DNA of 64,000 nucleotides from Ciona savignyi (lineage: Eukaryota > Chordata > Ascidiacea > Phlebobranchia > Cionidae), in assembly GCA_000149265.1 (NCBI GenBank), contig CH002714.1:791288-855287 (forward strand), in the 5' to 3' direction. Below are positions 38,727-50,056 of this stretch, piece after piece; the stretch's first letter is position 1, and each line of letters opens with the position of its first letter. Under the pieces are notes generated by a model. That model was not told the origin of the DNA. It did not search any database and was given only the letters and a program-made list of their open reading frames with translations. The position numbers were made by a program, and so were the translations under genes.

Positions 38727-40168
38727 TTAGAACGCTCTACGCTTTGCATGTTGAGAATGACTTTGACCTCCTTCTGCGTCATTAGGTAATGAATGCGACC
38801 GGAATTGCGTAGGGGCGATGGCGTACATTCGCTGCGTGACGCAACAAACACTGATCAAGCCCAGATACACCAGCAATCCTCCGACCAAAACGAAAAATGC
38901 TATTACCAACGGGTTCATAAAGAAAAAGGCAATTATATTGGTGTTTAAACATGACAACAAATAAATAATTTTGTCATTTTGATATGCAGTTAACAATAAT
39001 TCTAACACATGTAGGATGTCCATAATAGAATAATCATTATTAACTATATTAATTTAAGACTTGCCCAAAATCATTGAAACTTCCACTATTTTCTACGGCA
39101 CGTTTTGTGGTAGCACTTCTACTAGCTACTACAGCGCGAGTAGACACTGGCGTCGTTCTGGACAACTTTTCCGTTGCATTTACTCTTCCTTTAAAATGAA
39201 AACTTGTAAATGGGTTATAAGGTATAAAAAACAATTTGATGGATAAGCGCTAATTTGAATTTGGCTTTAAAATTATATAATAACGTATGCAGCGAACGTA
39301 CGCCAGTAGAGCAGTTTAAAACAATTGTAAAAATGCGCAAAAACGGACAATTAAAATAAAGCTAATAGATTTATTCGAATTTGTTTTATCTATCAATAGT
39401 ACTTGACTGTTGGGTTTGGGACTCCGTTGAAATTATCGCAGCAGTAATCGTAACTGGTGTTGTAGTTATTCCCAAACAAATCGTGTTGATGTCGTCCGAA
39501 CTATCTGTGCAAATGTCCCTTCCACCGCACATGTCCCCGTTATTAAAGCAGTAAGATTCATCTCTGCACATTCGGTAACTGAAAAAAATCGCTTGGTGTT
39601 TAATATGAAGGTAATTTGACTTACTGACAAACACATTGTAATATATATTTGTTGCCATATACTACTATTAATTGTCTGCTGAAAAGAAATGTCTCGATGA
39701 ATTAACAAAATATATTTTTATCCAAATAATGCGAAAATTCGCATACATCGTGGAATGCCTCCAAGCAATATTCATTATTAGAATTATACTTCGAGGCCAA
39801 CTTCAAGTTTTCGATGTATTGCAATTACCGCGTGTGCTTATTGATAATACTTCTTATCACAACGAATCACAGTGGAGATGAATCATGTATCTCTGGTCGA
39901 ACGATATTGTACTAACTCATGTTTGTCAATCAAGTAAAGATTAATCTTTTTCGGATAGAATTACTCTCCACATAAAAAATTAGTGTTAGGACATCCAAAA
40001 TACTCACCCTCGTGGACAACGCGCGTTAAACTGCGGGGAAAATTGTTTCAACAACTCGATGTGTTCCGGTGACGGGGTTGTCCTCGGAACAATCTCACGA
40101 CGGGGCTGCTGAGCTCGCAGAACGACACACTTCAATACAAAAATCAAAAATGCAAAACACAGCTTCAT
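38727..40168 (-). CDS. Small type I membrane protein with one LDL-receptor class A-like domain
   Basis: Not a gene I recognise. Exons read as 40168-40008 (signal peptide MKLCFAFLIFVLKCVVLRA), 39578-39403, 39188 to about 39061, and a last exon ending at 38727. The second exon completes a six-cysteine domain: CPRGYRMC, then YCFNNGDMCGG, then DICTDSSDDINTIC. The spacing and the DxSDD calcium-type motif match an LDLa repeat. A Ser/Thr-rich stalk follows (probably O-glycosylated), then one membrane helix (LVIAFFVLVGGLLVYLGLI) and a cytoplasmic tail of about 40 residues with two juxtamembrane Cys. Exons 1-3 join in phase. The junction into the last exon is not settled: it needs a phase-1 donor, and several weak ones exist around 39070-39090. 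A ligand-binding or adhesion role would be inference only. Confidence 0.6.
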
Positions 40169-41427
40169 TCTTGAAATTCCTAACTGATGCGGAACACAGT
40201 ACGGGTTGTTATATGTTGCCAATAAAAATGAGGTGCTTATTTTCTCGCGTTTTCCCGTTGAATCTTTGCGAAAGTAATGTAACCTTTTTTAAGTAGGATT
40301 AAACGCGTACAAGACTGGTTAACAACACTCAGCTTTCTCACTTCGATACCCGCAAACGCTAATGATACATTCTTGTTTAAGACTAACCTTCTCCGCTCTG
40401 AGGCACCACCCTCTTATTACCCAAAAAAATCCGAGCCTAATAAAACCGGGGTACTTATGGCAAATTCAATTATACATTCAGCTGTGTTGTGACCACACGT
40501 AATATAAGCACACTTGAATTTTATTAATGCGTCATATGCTTCATAGTTTATATGAACGAAATGACATTTTGTTGGGATTGCGAGATACAGTCTGTATGAT
40601 ACGGTATAAACAGTATTTCATAGACAGTAAGGGAACAAAAATATGCTTGCTTTTATTAACCCTTATCAAAGTGTGAATTAAATTTGAGTGAATTTGTTTG
40701 TTGTTTTCAATATGTGTTATGGCACTGCAAAAACAACTTTAACCCCGACGTCGATCAAAGCAATTGCGCGTCCACTTCCGGGGCGCGTAAATTTCAAGGA
40801 GTCTCAGATTTTCAAGTACTTTCCGTCCAAGAATGATTCCCACACACTGGTAATCCCCCCTCCCTGGATACCACTTTTACACAATGATGACTCACGGCCG
40901 CATGTGGGAATTACGACCTGAATTCCAATGATAGCGGAGAATTACGACAGCAGAGCACAAATTAATCACGCCCGATTGTTTTGATAACAGACTTGAAGTC
41001 CTTACGATTTTAAAATTGGAAAGTCATTTTATTGGGCTGAGAGTATACAATAATGGTATTATGTAATACTATATTATTCAAAGCTTAGACAAATTTTAAT
41101 TCAATGATTGTGGTTTAAGCAAACTGTCTTAATATAATAAAAAAACAGCATGAAGCACGAATAATAGTAATCGACCATACTGACCAATTAAGTTTTATTT
41201 ATATAGTAATACAAGCATATGTACATATAATCTTATACGTCGCATGACACAAAAGCCACGGTCATTATATATATTGTAGCTAACCTGTGCGATATGTCGA
41301 TATATGAATCGTGGTAAAATGTAAGTTTTATGCAAGTGCATACAAATGGAAAACATCTGTTATTTTTTTCGTGTTATTGGACATTATATTCCTGTGAAGA
41401 AACAGATAATGTTGATGTTATTATTAG
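40169..41427. other. Intergenic, no supported gene
   Basis: Sequence between two minus-strand genes: 5' flank of the LDLa-like gene and 3' flank of the tetraspan gene. A short plus-strand frame near 40688-40921 shows no domain and no splice partner. Confidence 0.55.
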
Positions 41428-42470
41428 TTAAACATAGGAGAATTTGTCGTTTTTCGACAGAAAGGCTAGCGGTACGACAAGCAAATGAATAATATCAGAC
41501 GCCCATGCTAGCCATAAGGAGTATCCAAAAGTCTCAACAGATTGCAGAAGGGGTCGAGTTGCTCCAGTGTACACAGCACAAGAAACCAGTAGAAATATAC
41601 CTGGAATAAATTATTGTACTTAATATAAATGTATATTTTATAAAAAGTAAAAAAAAGAACACTCGCCTCTTTTTGATATTGTCATACATGTGCTGGTATT
41701 ATTTTACATATTAGCTTAGTAGGCCTACATTTATATTCGTTATTGCTGTATAATAATCGCGGTATAAATTTAGACATTCATCCCAGGCTAACCTAAAAAA
41801 AACGGGCCCAAAAATAAATTGGCCTATTGCCTATCTACAAATGCATAAGGCATGATAGCATATTTTGTCAGTTAAAGCTAATATAGGTACAAACCAAATA
41901 CAAATATATTTATATATAGATATACCTGTTAGAACGTATAGAACTCCCGCCGCGACATGTCCCTTCTTTCCACCTTTACCACAAGCGTTTACCAAGTTCG
42001 CAACGAGTCCCAGAAAAGAAGTCAAACAGCCCATAATAAGAAAAGCTTGAGTTGCTTGAACATGTGGTTGAACTAATAGAAAAATAATATGTATTTATTT
42101 ACCAATAAGTGTTAAAAAATATGTTTGTTTTTTTCTACTAAAATCAGTTTCAAGATTAATAGGTCTCCGATAGTTACAGTGACCGGTATGTTCATTATAA
42201 AGAAGACGGTATGTTCATCATTATAGTATATTAGAAAACAGTAAAAGATAATTGTGTTGGAACATTTGCTTTGTATTAATACTTACATCTTCTGGGTGCA
42301 GTAACACACTGAAGTGTTCCACCAATCTGACAAGACGTGAACAAACCATTTTGCCTCCCGGTGACATTGTCCCAACGCCATCTGGTGGTAGTCAGCGCAA
42401 TGATAGCCAGTGACAAACCAGCAATGCCGATCAGAAATGCGATCGTAGCGAAGAACGTACTGCGTTTCAT
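41428..42470 (-). CDS. PMP22/EMP/claudin-family four-span membrane protein
   Basis: Three exons (42470-42287, 42072-41926, 41600-41428) join in phase to about 167 residues, close to PMP22 (160). Helix 1 is FLIGIAGLSLAIIALTT. The first extracellular loop has W-x-W, then GLFTSC and a second Cys eight residues on, the degenerate W-GLW-C-C signature of the superfamily, with Phe in place of the second Trp. Helix 2 is FLIMGCLTSFLGLVANLV, helix 3 GVLYVLTGIFLLVSCAVYTG, and helix 4 follows GYSLWLAWA. Such proteins organise cell junctions or membrane domains. The tail is short and does not end in a clear PDZ-binding motif. Claudin versus EMP/LIM2 type is not resolved, though length and loop favour the PMP22/EMP side. 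Confidence 0.78.
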
Positions 42471-45022
42471 AACTATATACTAATATGTGCTTTGATAAAA
42501 CTTTTTCCTTGAATAAAATAAATTGTTTAATTACGGTTAAAACTGATTGGAATCACATGCTGGTACTTTTAGATTTGTACTATATCTAAAATCTAATTTT
42601 ATTCCTGCATGAATCTCTCCATTATTCATTAAAATGAGTTACGCAAATATGACCTGGTCTGACGTGGTTTTTAAGTTTAATTTCCGCTGAATGCTTCTGT
42701 TTAGAAAATAATGTTTTATATAAAACTCATATAATAAAGTAGAGTATATGAAATGTACATAAATAAGTTGATGTAAATGTAGGCCTATGTGGAAAATCTG
42801 TTCCATGGGTACTGTGATACGAGCAGCAGCCTTCCAGTTACACGGAAAAGATTATGCACATACATAAACATGAACCTTAAAAAATCTGTTATTCCTAAAC
42901 AATAACATTCCCAAGCAATTGACACCGCTAGTTTTTGCTGAAACTACCAACTGACGACGATAGTAATTACAGATTCTAAGCAAAAGTTGCACTAAACTTT
43001 TATAAATTTTACTGATTTTCTGTCAAATCGGCTCATATACCCCCTTCGGTATTATATCAATATATAATACTGTAGAATTTGTTATTAAGCAGAGTCCTTA
43101 AAATTTACCTACTTTTGATAATATTAACTACAGTAAAATACATTGTAGCCCACGCCCCACACCTACTCATCTCGGGACTATATGGAGTTTTTCTTGGTCC
43201 AGTGAAGCGTGCGAATGAATGTCTGTCAAAGAGTTTAAATGAAGCAGAACACACCCTGGGTCTTACTCTATACTGTCGTATAGGTCACGCGTGAACTGTC
43301 CTTTAGAAAATCGGACCTACACGATTAAGTTTTACCCAAAATACTTAAATGTATGTTTCACTTTAGACATTTTTTACATTTTTATTTTACGTAAAATTAT
43401 TCTACACAAGTCATGTTTACAAGTTGTATTTTTAGACGACTTGTGCATTTTATTTATTTATTAAAGATCATATTGGGTAACCAGTTGTGTAGGGTAGAAT
43501 ATTTTTGTTGTGTCGCCGCAAATGAAAAAAACGAACGCCCTGGCCAACTGAGTGGCCTGACAAGGTGGTAAGTTACATCTTGGGATATCTTGCAGTGTGC
43601 CTGTTAACTAATATTGTTTTTAATGCGCTTAACTTTATAAGTAATCGTCTTATGCTAAAATATAATTAAGAATCGAAAAAAACTAAAAATTAGGAAAACT
43701 AAAAAAGTTAATAGAAGGAAACTTTTTATTATGTTAAACACATTTAGCAACACTAGTCATTGTGATGTAATGAATACCACAGTCCTACGCCTATCATTAT
43801 GTATGGGACTGATATGTTAGATTTAGAATGATGTTTATTTATACATGCTTTATTACGGCCATGGTAAAATACATTTAGATTTAAACAAGTTAACTTTCCC
43901 TACAAACTTAGCATAACTTAAGTTGTATTACGTAATATAAAATTCAACAATCAAAGTATAAATGGTAGATTATATACGTTGACATTGACATTTAAACAAC
44001 TAACGTGTAGATGGTACTTTGTGTAATTAAAGTTAACTAAAAAAAAACAAACTCAATATTTACGAACTACGCTTATCGGCGCTGGCAAACTTTCCGTTTC
44101 TGACACAGACATGGCTTATTCCTTCAGTAGGTAAGTATAAAGCGTGGTTAGGTTTTACACATCGTTTTGTAAGCTTATTGCAATAATTATAAATAAAGTT
44201 GATTTCACTTGCAAGACTTATTTAAAGACAAACTAATAAACTAAGTTTTAGTGTCATTAAGAAACGCATTCTCATCCATTAACGTCGTTTAGTTTAGATT
44301 TTGGGAATTCCCCCATGTTTACTAACGCTAATCGCGATGATGAGTACTTTGTTTTACAAGTAACATTGTCTAACATGAGACAAAGTATAAGTATCTTTAT
44401 TAATCAAAAGTATTTGGGGGTTTTAAGAAATTAGTTAACCATAATACATTTTTTAACTTTGGGATAACATCCACAGTTGGTACCAGACTACAGTGATTGG
44501 ATCGTTTGTTTAATAAAAATATGAAAAAAGACTGGTTACACCTTCTTGAAAATTATATTTTATTATGCAAAAAAACAAAACTGCTAAAACCGCAAAAGGG
44601 TAAAACGGCGACAGTTGTTGTTGTAAATAATCTACACGATACACAAACAGACAAAATGAAAACTCTAGCCTTTTTTTCGTTGGCTCCTACCCTGCAAAAA
44701 ATGCGTGGCGGGCTATAACGACTATAGTACTGCTTTTCCCCCTTAACTTTTGTTACAGTATAAGCCCGTGTCCCTTTAATTACTGTTTTTAAAGAAGAAG
44801 AAACAAGCTAAACTAAACGAAATTCGATGGGTACTAGCTTTACAAATTCTACCACTGTAACTGGGGTTACAGTGCTTTTAGTAACCAGATGTGTAATGTG
44901 TATGAATGACGTTGAGATTTTAGAATGTTCTAACTGTAAAGCTACGCTAGTTCTTGCCATTCTGTATTTGCAGTCGGTTGCATGCGTTGGCTTGTGGAAT
45001 ACTTTACATTTATCATATTGAA
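42471..45022. other. Divergent intergenic region, tetraspan / chondroitin synthase
   Basis: About 2.5 kb between divergent start codons; both promoters should be here. AT-rich, with no tRNA and no bounded repeat seen. Short frames at 43079-43294 and 44497-44718 are not supported. Confidence 0.55.
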
Positions 45023-48000
45023 ATGCGGAAAAGAAAACTTTTGCACAGTATTGTTCGTTTGATAACTGGCTATGCGTGTGGGTTGATGCTTCATTATTTG
45101 GTGTTCAGCACAAAACCAAAAGTATGCAACGAAATACGAAGCGATGTATTAATTAGAGGAGGCCAGCGAAATGAAGTTGAAAGACATTCATCTACTCTTC
45201 CTCATCATTCAAATATTTATATAGGTATGTTAAATTCGTTTTATAGAATACCTTTGATCTATAGACTTATCATTAAAGGGCCTATGTGGTTTCCCCACTT
45301 CCCTCTTTTATTACAGTTAGTTTCGCCACGTCAGTTAACATGGGATAGGTTTTAGTAAGGAATCATATACCTCTTTATCAATATGTTGGAGTTTGGGCCT
45401 GGCATAGTTATGTCAATGGCAACCAATAGAAATATCTGGTGGCATGTTCACATTTATTCATATAAATACCCTTTTTGTCCCTTTGCAGCAAAACAATGTG
45501 GGTTGTAGGTTGTAGAATTTTTTTTAGAGAGTTGCTTGTATTTTTGGAATGCACCATTCATTGTACAGCTTAATCAACCACACTTTTCCTATAGGTGTTG
45601 GGCTAAGTTGGTGATTACTTCCCTTGCTTCTCTGCCCTTATTGCTTTTAACCTTTAGATCTGCATATAGTATCCCCACTGGATTTTTAACAGTTTTAGTT
45701 CTCCATGTTTCTATTTTGTCCCACAGATTGGTACGCCGCCTTTCAGCCGAAGGGTCGCAGGTTCTAAACTGGTCGCTGGCTAGTCAGTCGTGTCCTTTTT
45801 GTTTTCCCATTTACAGCGATATGATTTTCTTCTTATATCCTATTTGTACCATTAGGTATGATGTCAGCTGAGAAATTCTTGAACAATAGGGTTCAGCGTG
45901 CAGTGGATACTTGGCTGCAAAAAGGTGGTTGGAAGATTGAAGTATTTGCAGATGCAACTCCAGATCAATTAAAAGTTCCTGTTGGTCTCGACTTTAACAT
46001 TGTTACGTAAGAACAATTGCATAATATATAATCAAGTATTCTAAATTTATTTTCAAGTTAGTTCGTTTAAAACTAGTCACTTTGCTTTTCAGTCTTCGAT
46101 CCGTAGATGATTCTGCATATCCACCTCAAAAGAAATGTTTTATGATGATTCGTCACATGTACGACCATCATATCTATAATTACGACTGGTTCATGAGGCT
46201 GGATGATGATGTTTATGTTGATTTCCCAAGAATGGAACAATTGTTGAATACAATAAACAGTAGCATGCCAATATTCTTTGGAACTCCTGGTTTTGGCATG
46301 GACCCAGATGATGGAATTGAAGATGGTATAGAATGATTTAATTATTAATCACATGTTTTTAAAAAAACTGATGTTCAGGAGGGCATAGCCCGAGAGCTTG
46401 TGTTTTTCCTTTTCTAACCCTTAATGATACAGCTTGTGTGTCACCCTTGTAACAATTATCAGTATAACATATTTTTTATCATTTATACAACGACAAGTTA
46501 ACTGGCGAGTTATATAGATAATAACAAAAAATCTTTTTGATTTTAACAGGTATGTATTATTTGATGGGAGGTCCTGGTATGATTTTCAGTCGTGGTTTAC
46601 TTCTTCAACTCCGTGCACACATGAGTCACTGCATACAGCACATGTTCTCACCGCATGAAGATGTGGAGATTGGTCGTTGTGTCTGGAAACATGTCAAGAA
46701 TGCCAAGATTCCTATTGCCTGGGAGACAATTGATTTCTTCTACCAGCAGTATGATAAAACCACTGGTGATGTAACAAATGTGGATTTGTCCGATACCACT
46801 GAGCAAAGAACGGCAAAAACAGTTGCTTACCATGCTGTGAAAAAGCATGAACTCTTGTATAATCTACACAAGCAAGTTTTAGAGCGTAAAATCAGGGGGT
46901 TGCTCAATCAAACTGCAAGGCTGAAACAGGAAATTCAAGCCATGCACACTATTCAAAAAATGAATGAAGTAATTAAAATATTCATTTTTTTATTTTGTTT
47001 GGAATTGTCTAGGTTGAATAGATTATTGATTCTTACAAATCCAAGTTCAAGTCTGTCCAGTAACTATAAGTTAAGAGTGTCAAAATATCAACAGAAAAGT
47101 TCATGTTTGGAACCTGTTTCTTATCAGATATGTCATCTGACCTTTAACAGTTGTTGCTTGAACCAGGGAAAACATGATTATATAGGGTACTTTGGTGGTA
47201 AATATAAAATTCATCAAAACTTGGTTTACTTGATATTAAAAGTTAAAACACTTTGTAATACTGGAATCTTATGTATTTATTTCTAGATCACCCATGTGTT
47301 GCCACATTCAAAATCATCGCTGTTACCATTTATACTTGGTAGCAACACAGAGATGAGTGTAACCAACAAACAAAAGTCATGTGTATGGCCCAGCAGTGCA
47401 GAATGGCTTCCGTTGAATCCAATGATACCAAGAGCTGCTGCAACAGTGCCAGCAAAATTTTGGGATAAATATTACAGGCACCAAGTTGATGCTGTTGTAC
47501 CAGTGAGAGGTATGTCATCAATAAACCCACAGCTGTTAAATTGTAATTGTTAATGATGGCTTTAACACTATTTAACAATCTAGTAAAAGTTTAGGCATTT
47601 TTCAAATTTGTTAATGGTAATTGGGAAATAATATTTTATCACCTCTAAAATAAAATAATTTATAACGTCTTGTTTTGCAGGTCACCAGGGAAGAGAACAG
47701 ACTACTCTGTTACGATATCTTGGCGAAATAGAAAGTGTTATGTTAAAGAAGTCGTGTCCTCATCTTTTGCCAAACCCTCAGTTTTTGCATGGATATCAGT
47801 GGGTACTGCCACAAAACGGAGCTTTGTTATCAGTCTCACACCGTGGTTTGGTCAACGGAGCATACGTTTACTGTACTACACATGCACAAGTATCTTTTGG
47901 CGTTACTTTGATAGAAGAAAATGGTCATCTTCTATCGACACATCCTGCAATTGCACCATCTCTTGTTAAAGTAAGATTTTATACCTTGTACTCTTTTCTG

Positions 48001-49593
48001 GGTTTAAAAAAATTGTCAGAAGAGGGTTGATTGACTTGATCAAGAATCGATTGATTTGAGTTCAGACACTGTCCTTTTAATTATTCTATGTATGGGTACC
48101 TTTGATTATTTTAGGCATCCTTTGTATACGATTTAATTCATTTGTCCAACCCTGTCTGATTACTAAATTCGAAAAATATTAAGTGCATATTATTTTTTTA
48201 ACAAAATGGTCATGTTAAATGTTAAAAACAGTTCTATTGTGTTGAATAGTGCTGGCCGTATGGGATTAAGTGATTATAATATAAACTGATATAGATCTAA
48301 TCATTTAACAAATTTAGCGACAAAGCTTAGTTGGATTCTTTGTTGGAGACAATGAACAATTGCACAGGAAAAGATTACATCACAACCCCAATCCACTGAT
48401 TCATAGACCTGTTCTACCAGTGTCATTCGATTCAAGCAAACATCGGTTACTGTTTGTTATTCCACTGCATGGAAGATACCGGGCTCTTGAGCTGTTTATG
48501 GAGGGGTACGCTTATGGATGTTTGCATCTGTACTCATTAAATACCTTTCTTACCATTAACAAATGAAAGAGTTGCTGATTAATACTAGTTATATCAGTTT
48601 TATTTTTATACATTTAAATGTTTTTGTTTTATAAAAAATATAACTTTTTAAAAATAAATTTCTGAAACTCCTCATTTTAGCTACAAGCGTGATTTCCTGA
48701 AACCGATGAGTGAAGGGCGGATGTCTGATCCGTTAACAGGAAATGTGCAGTTGGTGATTGTATTGTTGGGTGCAAATGGTGCTGAGCATGATATGAATAG
48801 AGCTTCTGCGTATTTGCTTCGCTCATATCAAGAGGAATTCGGGTCATCAAAGATCAGATACCACATTGCAGACACTGGCAAGAGACAGTTCTCTCGTGGT
48901 GCAGGTTAATGTTTATCCCATCTGCTATTTATGTGGTTTGCTAAATTCAGTTTGTTAAATTGTCCTTTTTCAGGTTTGCAACTCGGGGCATTAGCGGCTG
49001 GAATCAACGACATCATTTTCTTTATGGACATTGATATGGTGGTGACACCAAACTTAGTTGCGCAGTGCAGACGTAATGCAGTACGCGGAAAGAAAGCATG
49101 GTATCCCATCCCATACAGTCAATATGACCCTGATCGGCAGTGTTTTGATGGCAGTTTGGCTCGTTCGGTGGATGAGAGGTCGATACTTAATGTTGCTGAC
49201 CCTGCAGGTGACTCGTCACTGGGCAGAAACGGAGCACGTGAAACTATCCGACAAACTCCACTTAATTTAGAGGAAGATCGTGGTTTCTGGAGGGATTTCG
49301 GCTACGGAATTGCTTGCTTTTACAAAACGGATTTCATAGCCAGTGGTGGATTTGACTTGACGATAGAGGGGTGGGGGGAAGAGGACGTCCGACTTTACAA
49401 GTCAATCCTCGCTTCTGGGGTTGATGTCTTTCGATCCAAGCAGTCTGATCTTGTTCATATTTACCACACTAAATTCTGTGATCCTACCCTGGTGGGTGCC
49501 CAAGCAAAATCTTGCAGCCAAACAAGGGCTAGCCACTATGCTAGTCAAACTTGCCTTGCCAAAACTTATTTCCACCGTCATAAACTAAACTGA
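45023..49593 (+). CDS. CHSY: Chondroitin sulfate synthase (bifunctional GlcA / GalNAc transferase)
   Basis: Golgi type II enzyme that polymerises chondroitin by alternating GlcA and GalNAc transfer. Exons 45023-45224, 45856-46006, 46093-46325, 46550-46968, 47287-47509, 47681-47970, 48318-48505, 48681-48904 and 48974-49593 join in phase to about 849 residues (human CHSY1 802). After a short basic start (MRKRKLLH) comes a membrane anchor (YACGLMLHYLVF). N-terminal GT31-type domain: VDDSAYPPQKKCFMM, RLDDDVYVDF with DDD metal site, LMGGPGMIFSR, SPHEDVEIGRC. C-terminal GT7-type domain: FFMDIDMVV (DxD), YSQYDP, GFWRDFGYGI, EGWGEEDVRLY, HxxFCDP. Both metal motifs survive, unlike CHPF, where the first is lost. 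The region between domains (47287-48505) is much diverged. AATAAA signals lie at 49598 and 49676. Confidence 0.92.
45722..45800 (+). repeat. SINE fragment in first intron of CHSY
   Basis: CGCCTTTCAGCCGAAGGGT followed by CGCAGGTTCTAAA matches the start of the repeat at 17596-17630 (CTTTCCGCCAAAGGGTTGCAG), then GCTAG in both. It is a partial copy of the same tRNA-like SINE family. Confidence 0.45.
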
Positions 49594-50056
49594 TATTAAT
49601 AAACTTTGCTTGCACGTGCATATACCTCCAATAATTTTGAGCCATTTTTATTAATTACTTGGCACAGTAAGATTTAATAAAACTGTTGATATATATATAT
49701 GCTTTTTTTACATTCGCTTCTTTCTTTTATTTATTTATATCATTTATTGAATGAACCTATTATTATATAATTATTATTAAATAAAAAAAATCAAATGTAG
49801 TAATATGTATGCATGATTGAATCAACGCAGTTCAGGTTTTTTATTCATGATCCTTCTTCCCTATTTGTATTGATGAAATAAATAAAATAATTGCCTATGA
49901 GGAACAGTTACCTAACATTTCTATGAAAATGTACAAAAATACCCAAAAGGATAACCTGAAGAACACCTATGATTAATTACAATTTCCATTTTTCTGGATT
50001 TCAGAACACTTTATTTACCAACAGTAAATAGCCTAAAAGGTTGATTTCAAAAGTGA
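49594..50056. other. Convergent 3' intergenic gap
   Basis: 463 bases between the CHSY (+) and ABCF3 (-) stop codons, very AT-rich. It contains the CHSY polyadenylation signals at 49598-49603 and 49676-49681. Nothing else seen. Confidence 0.65.
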
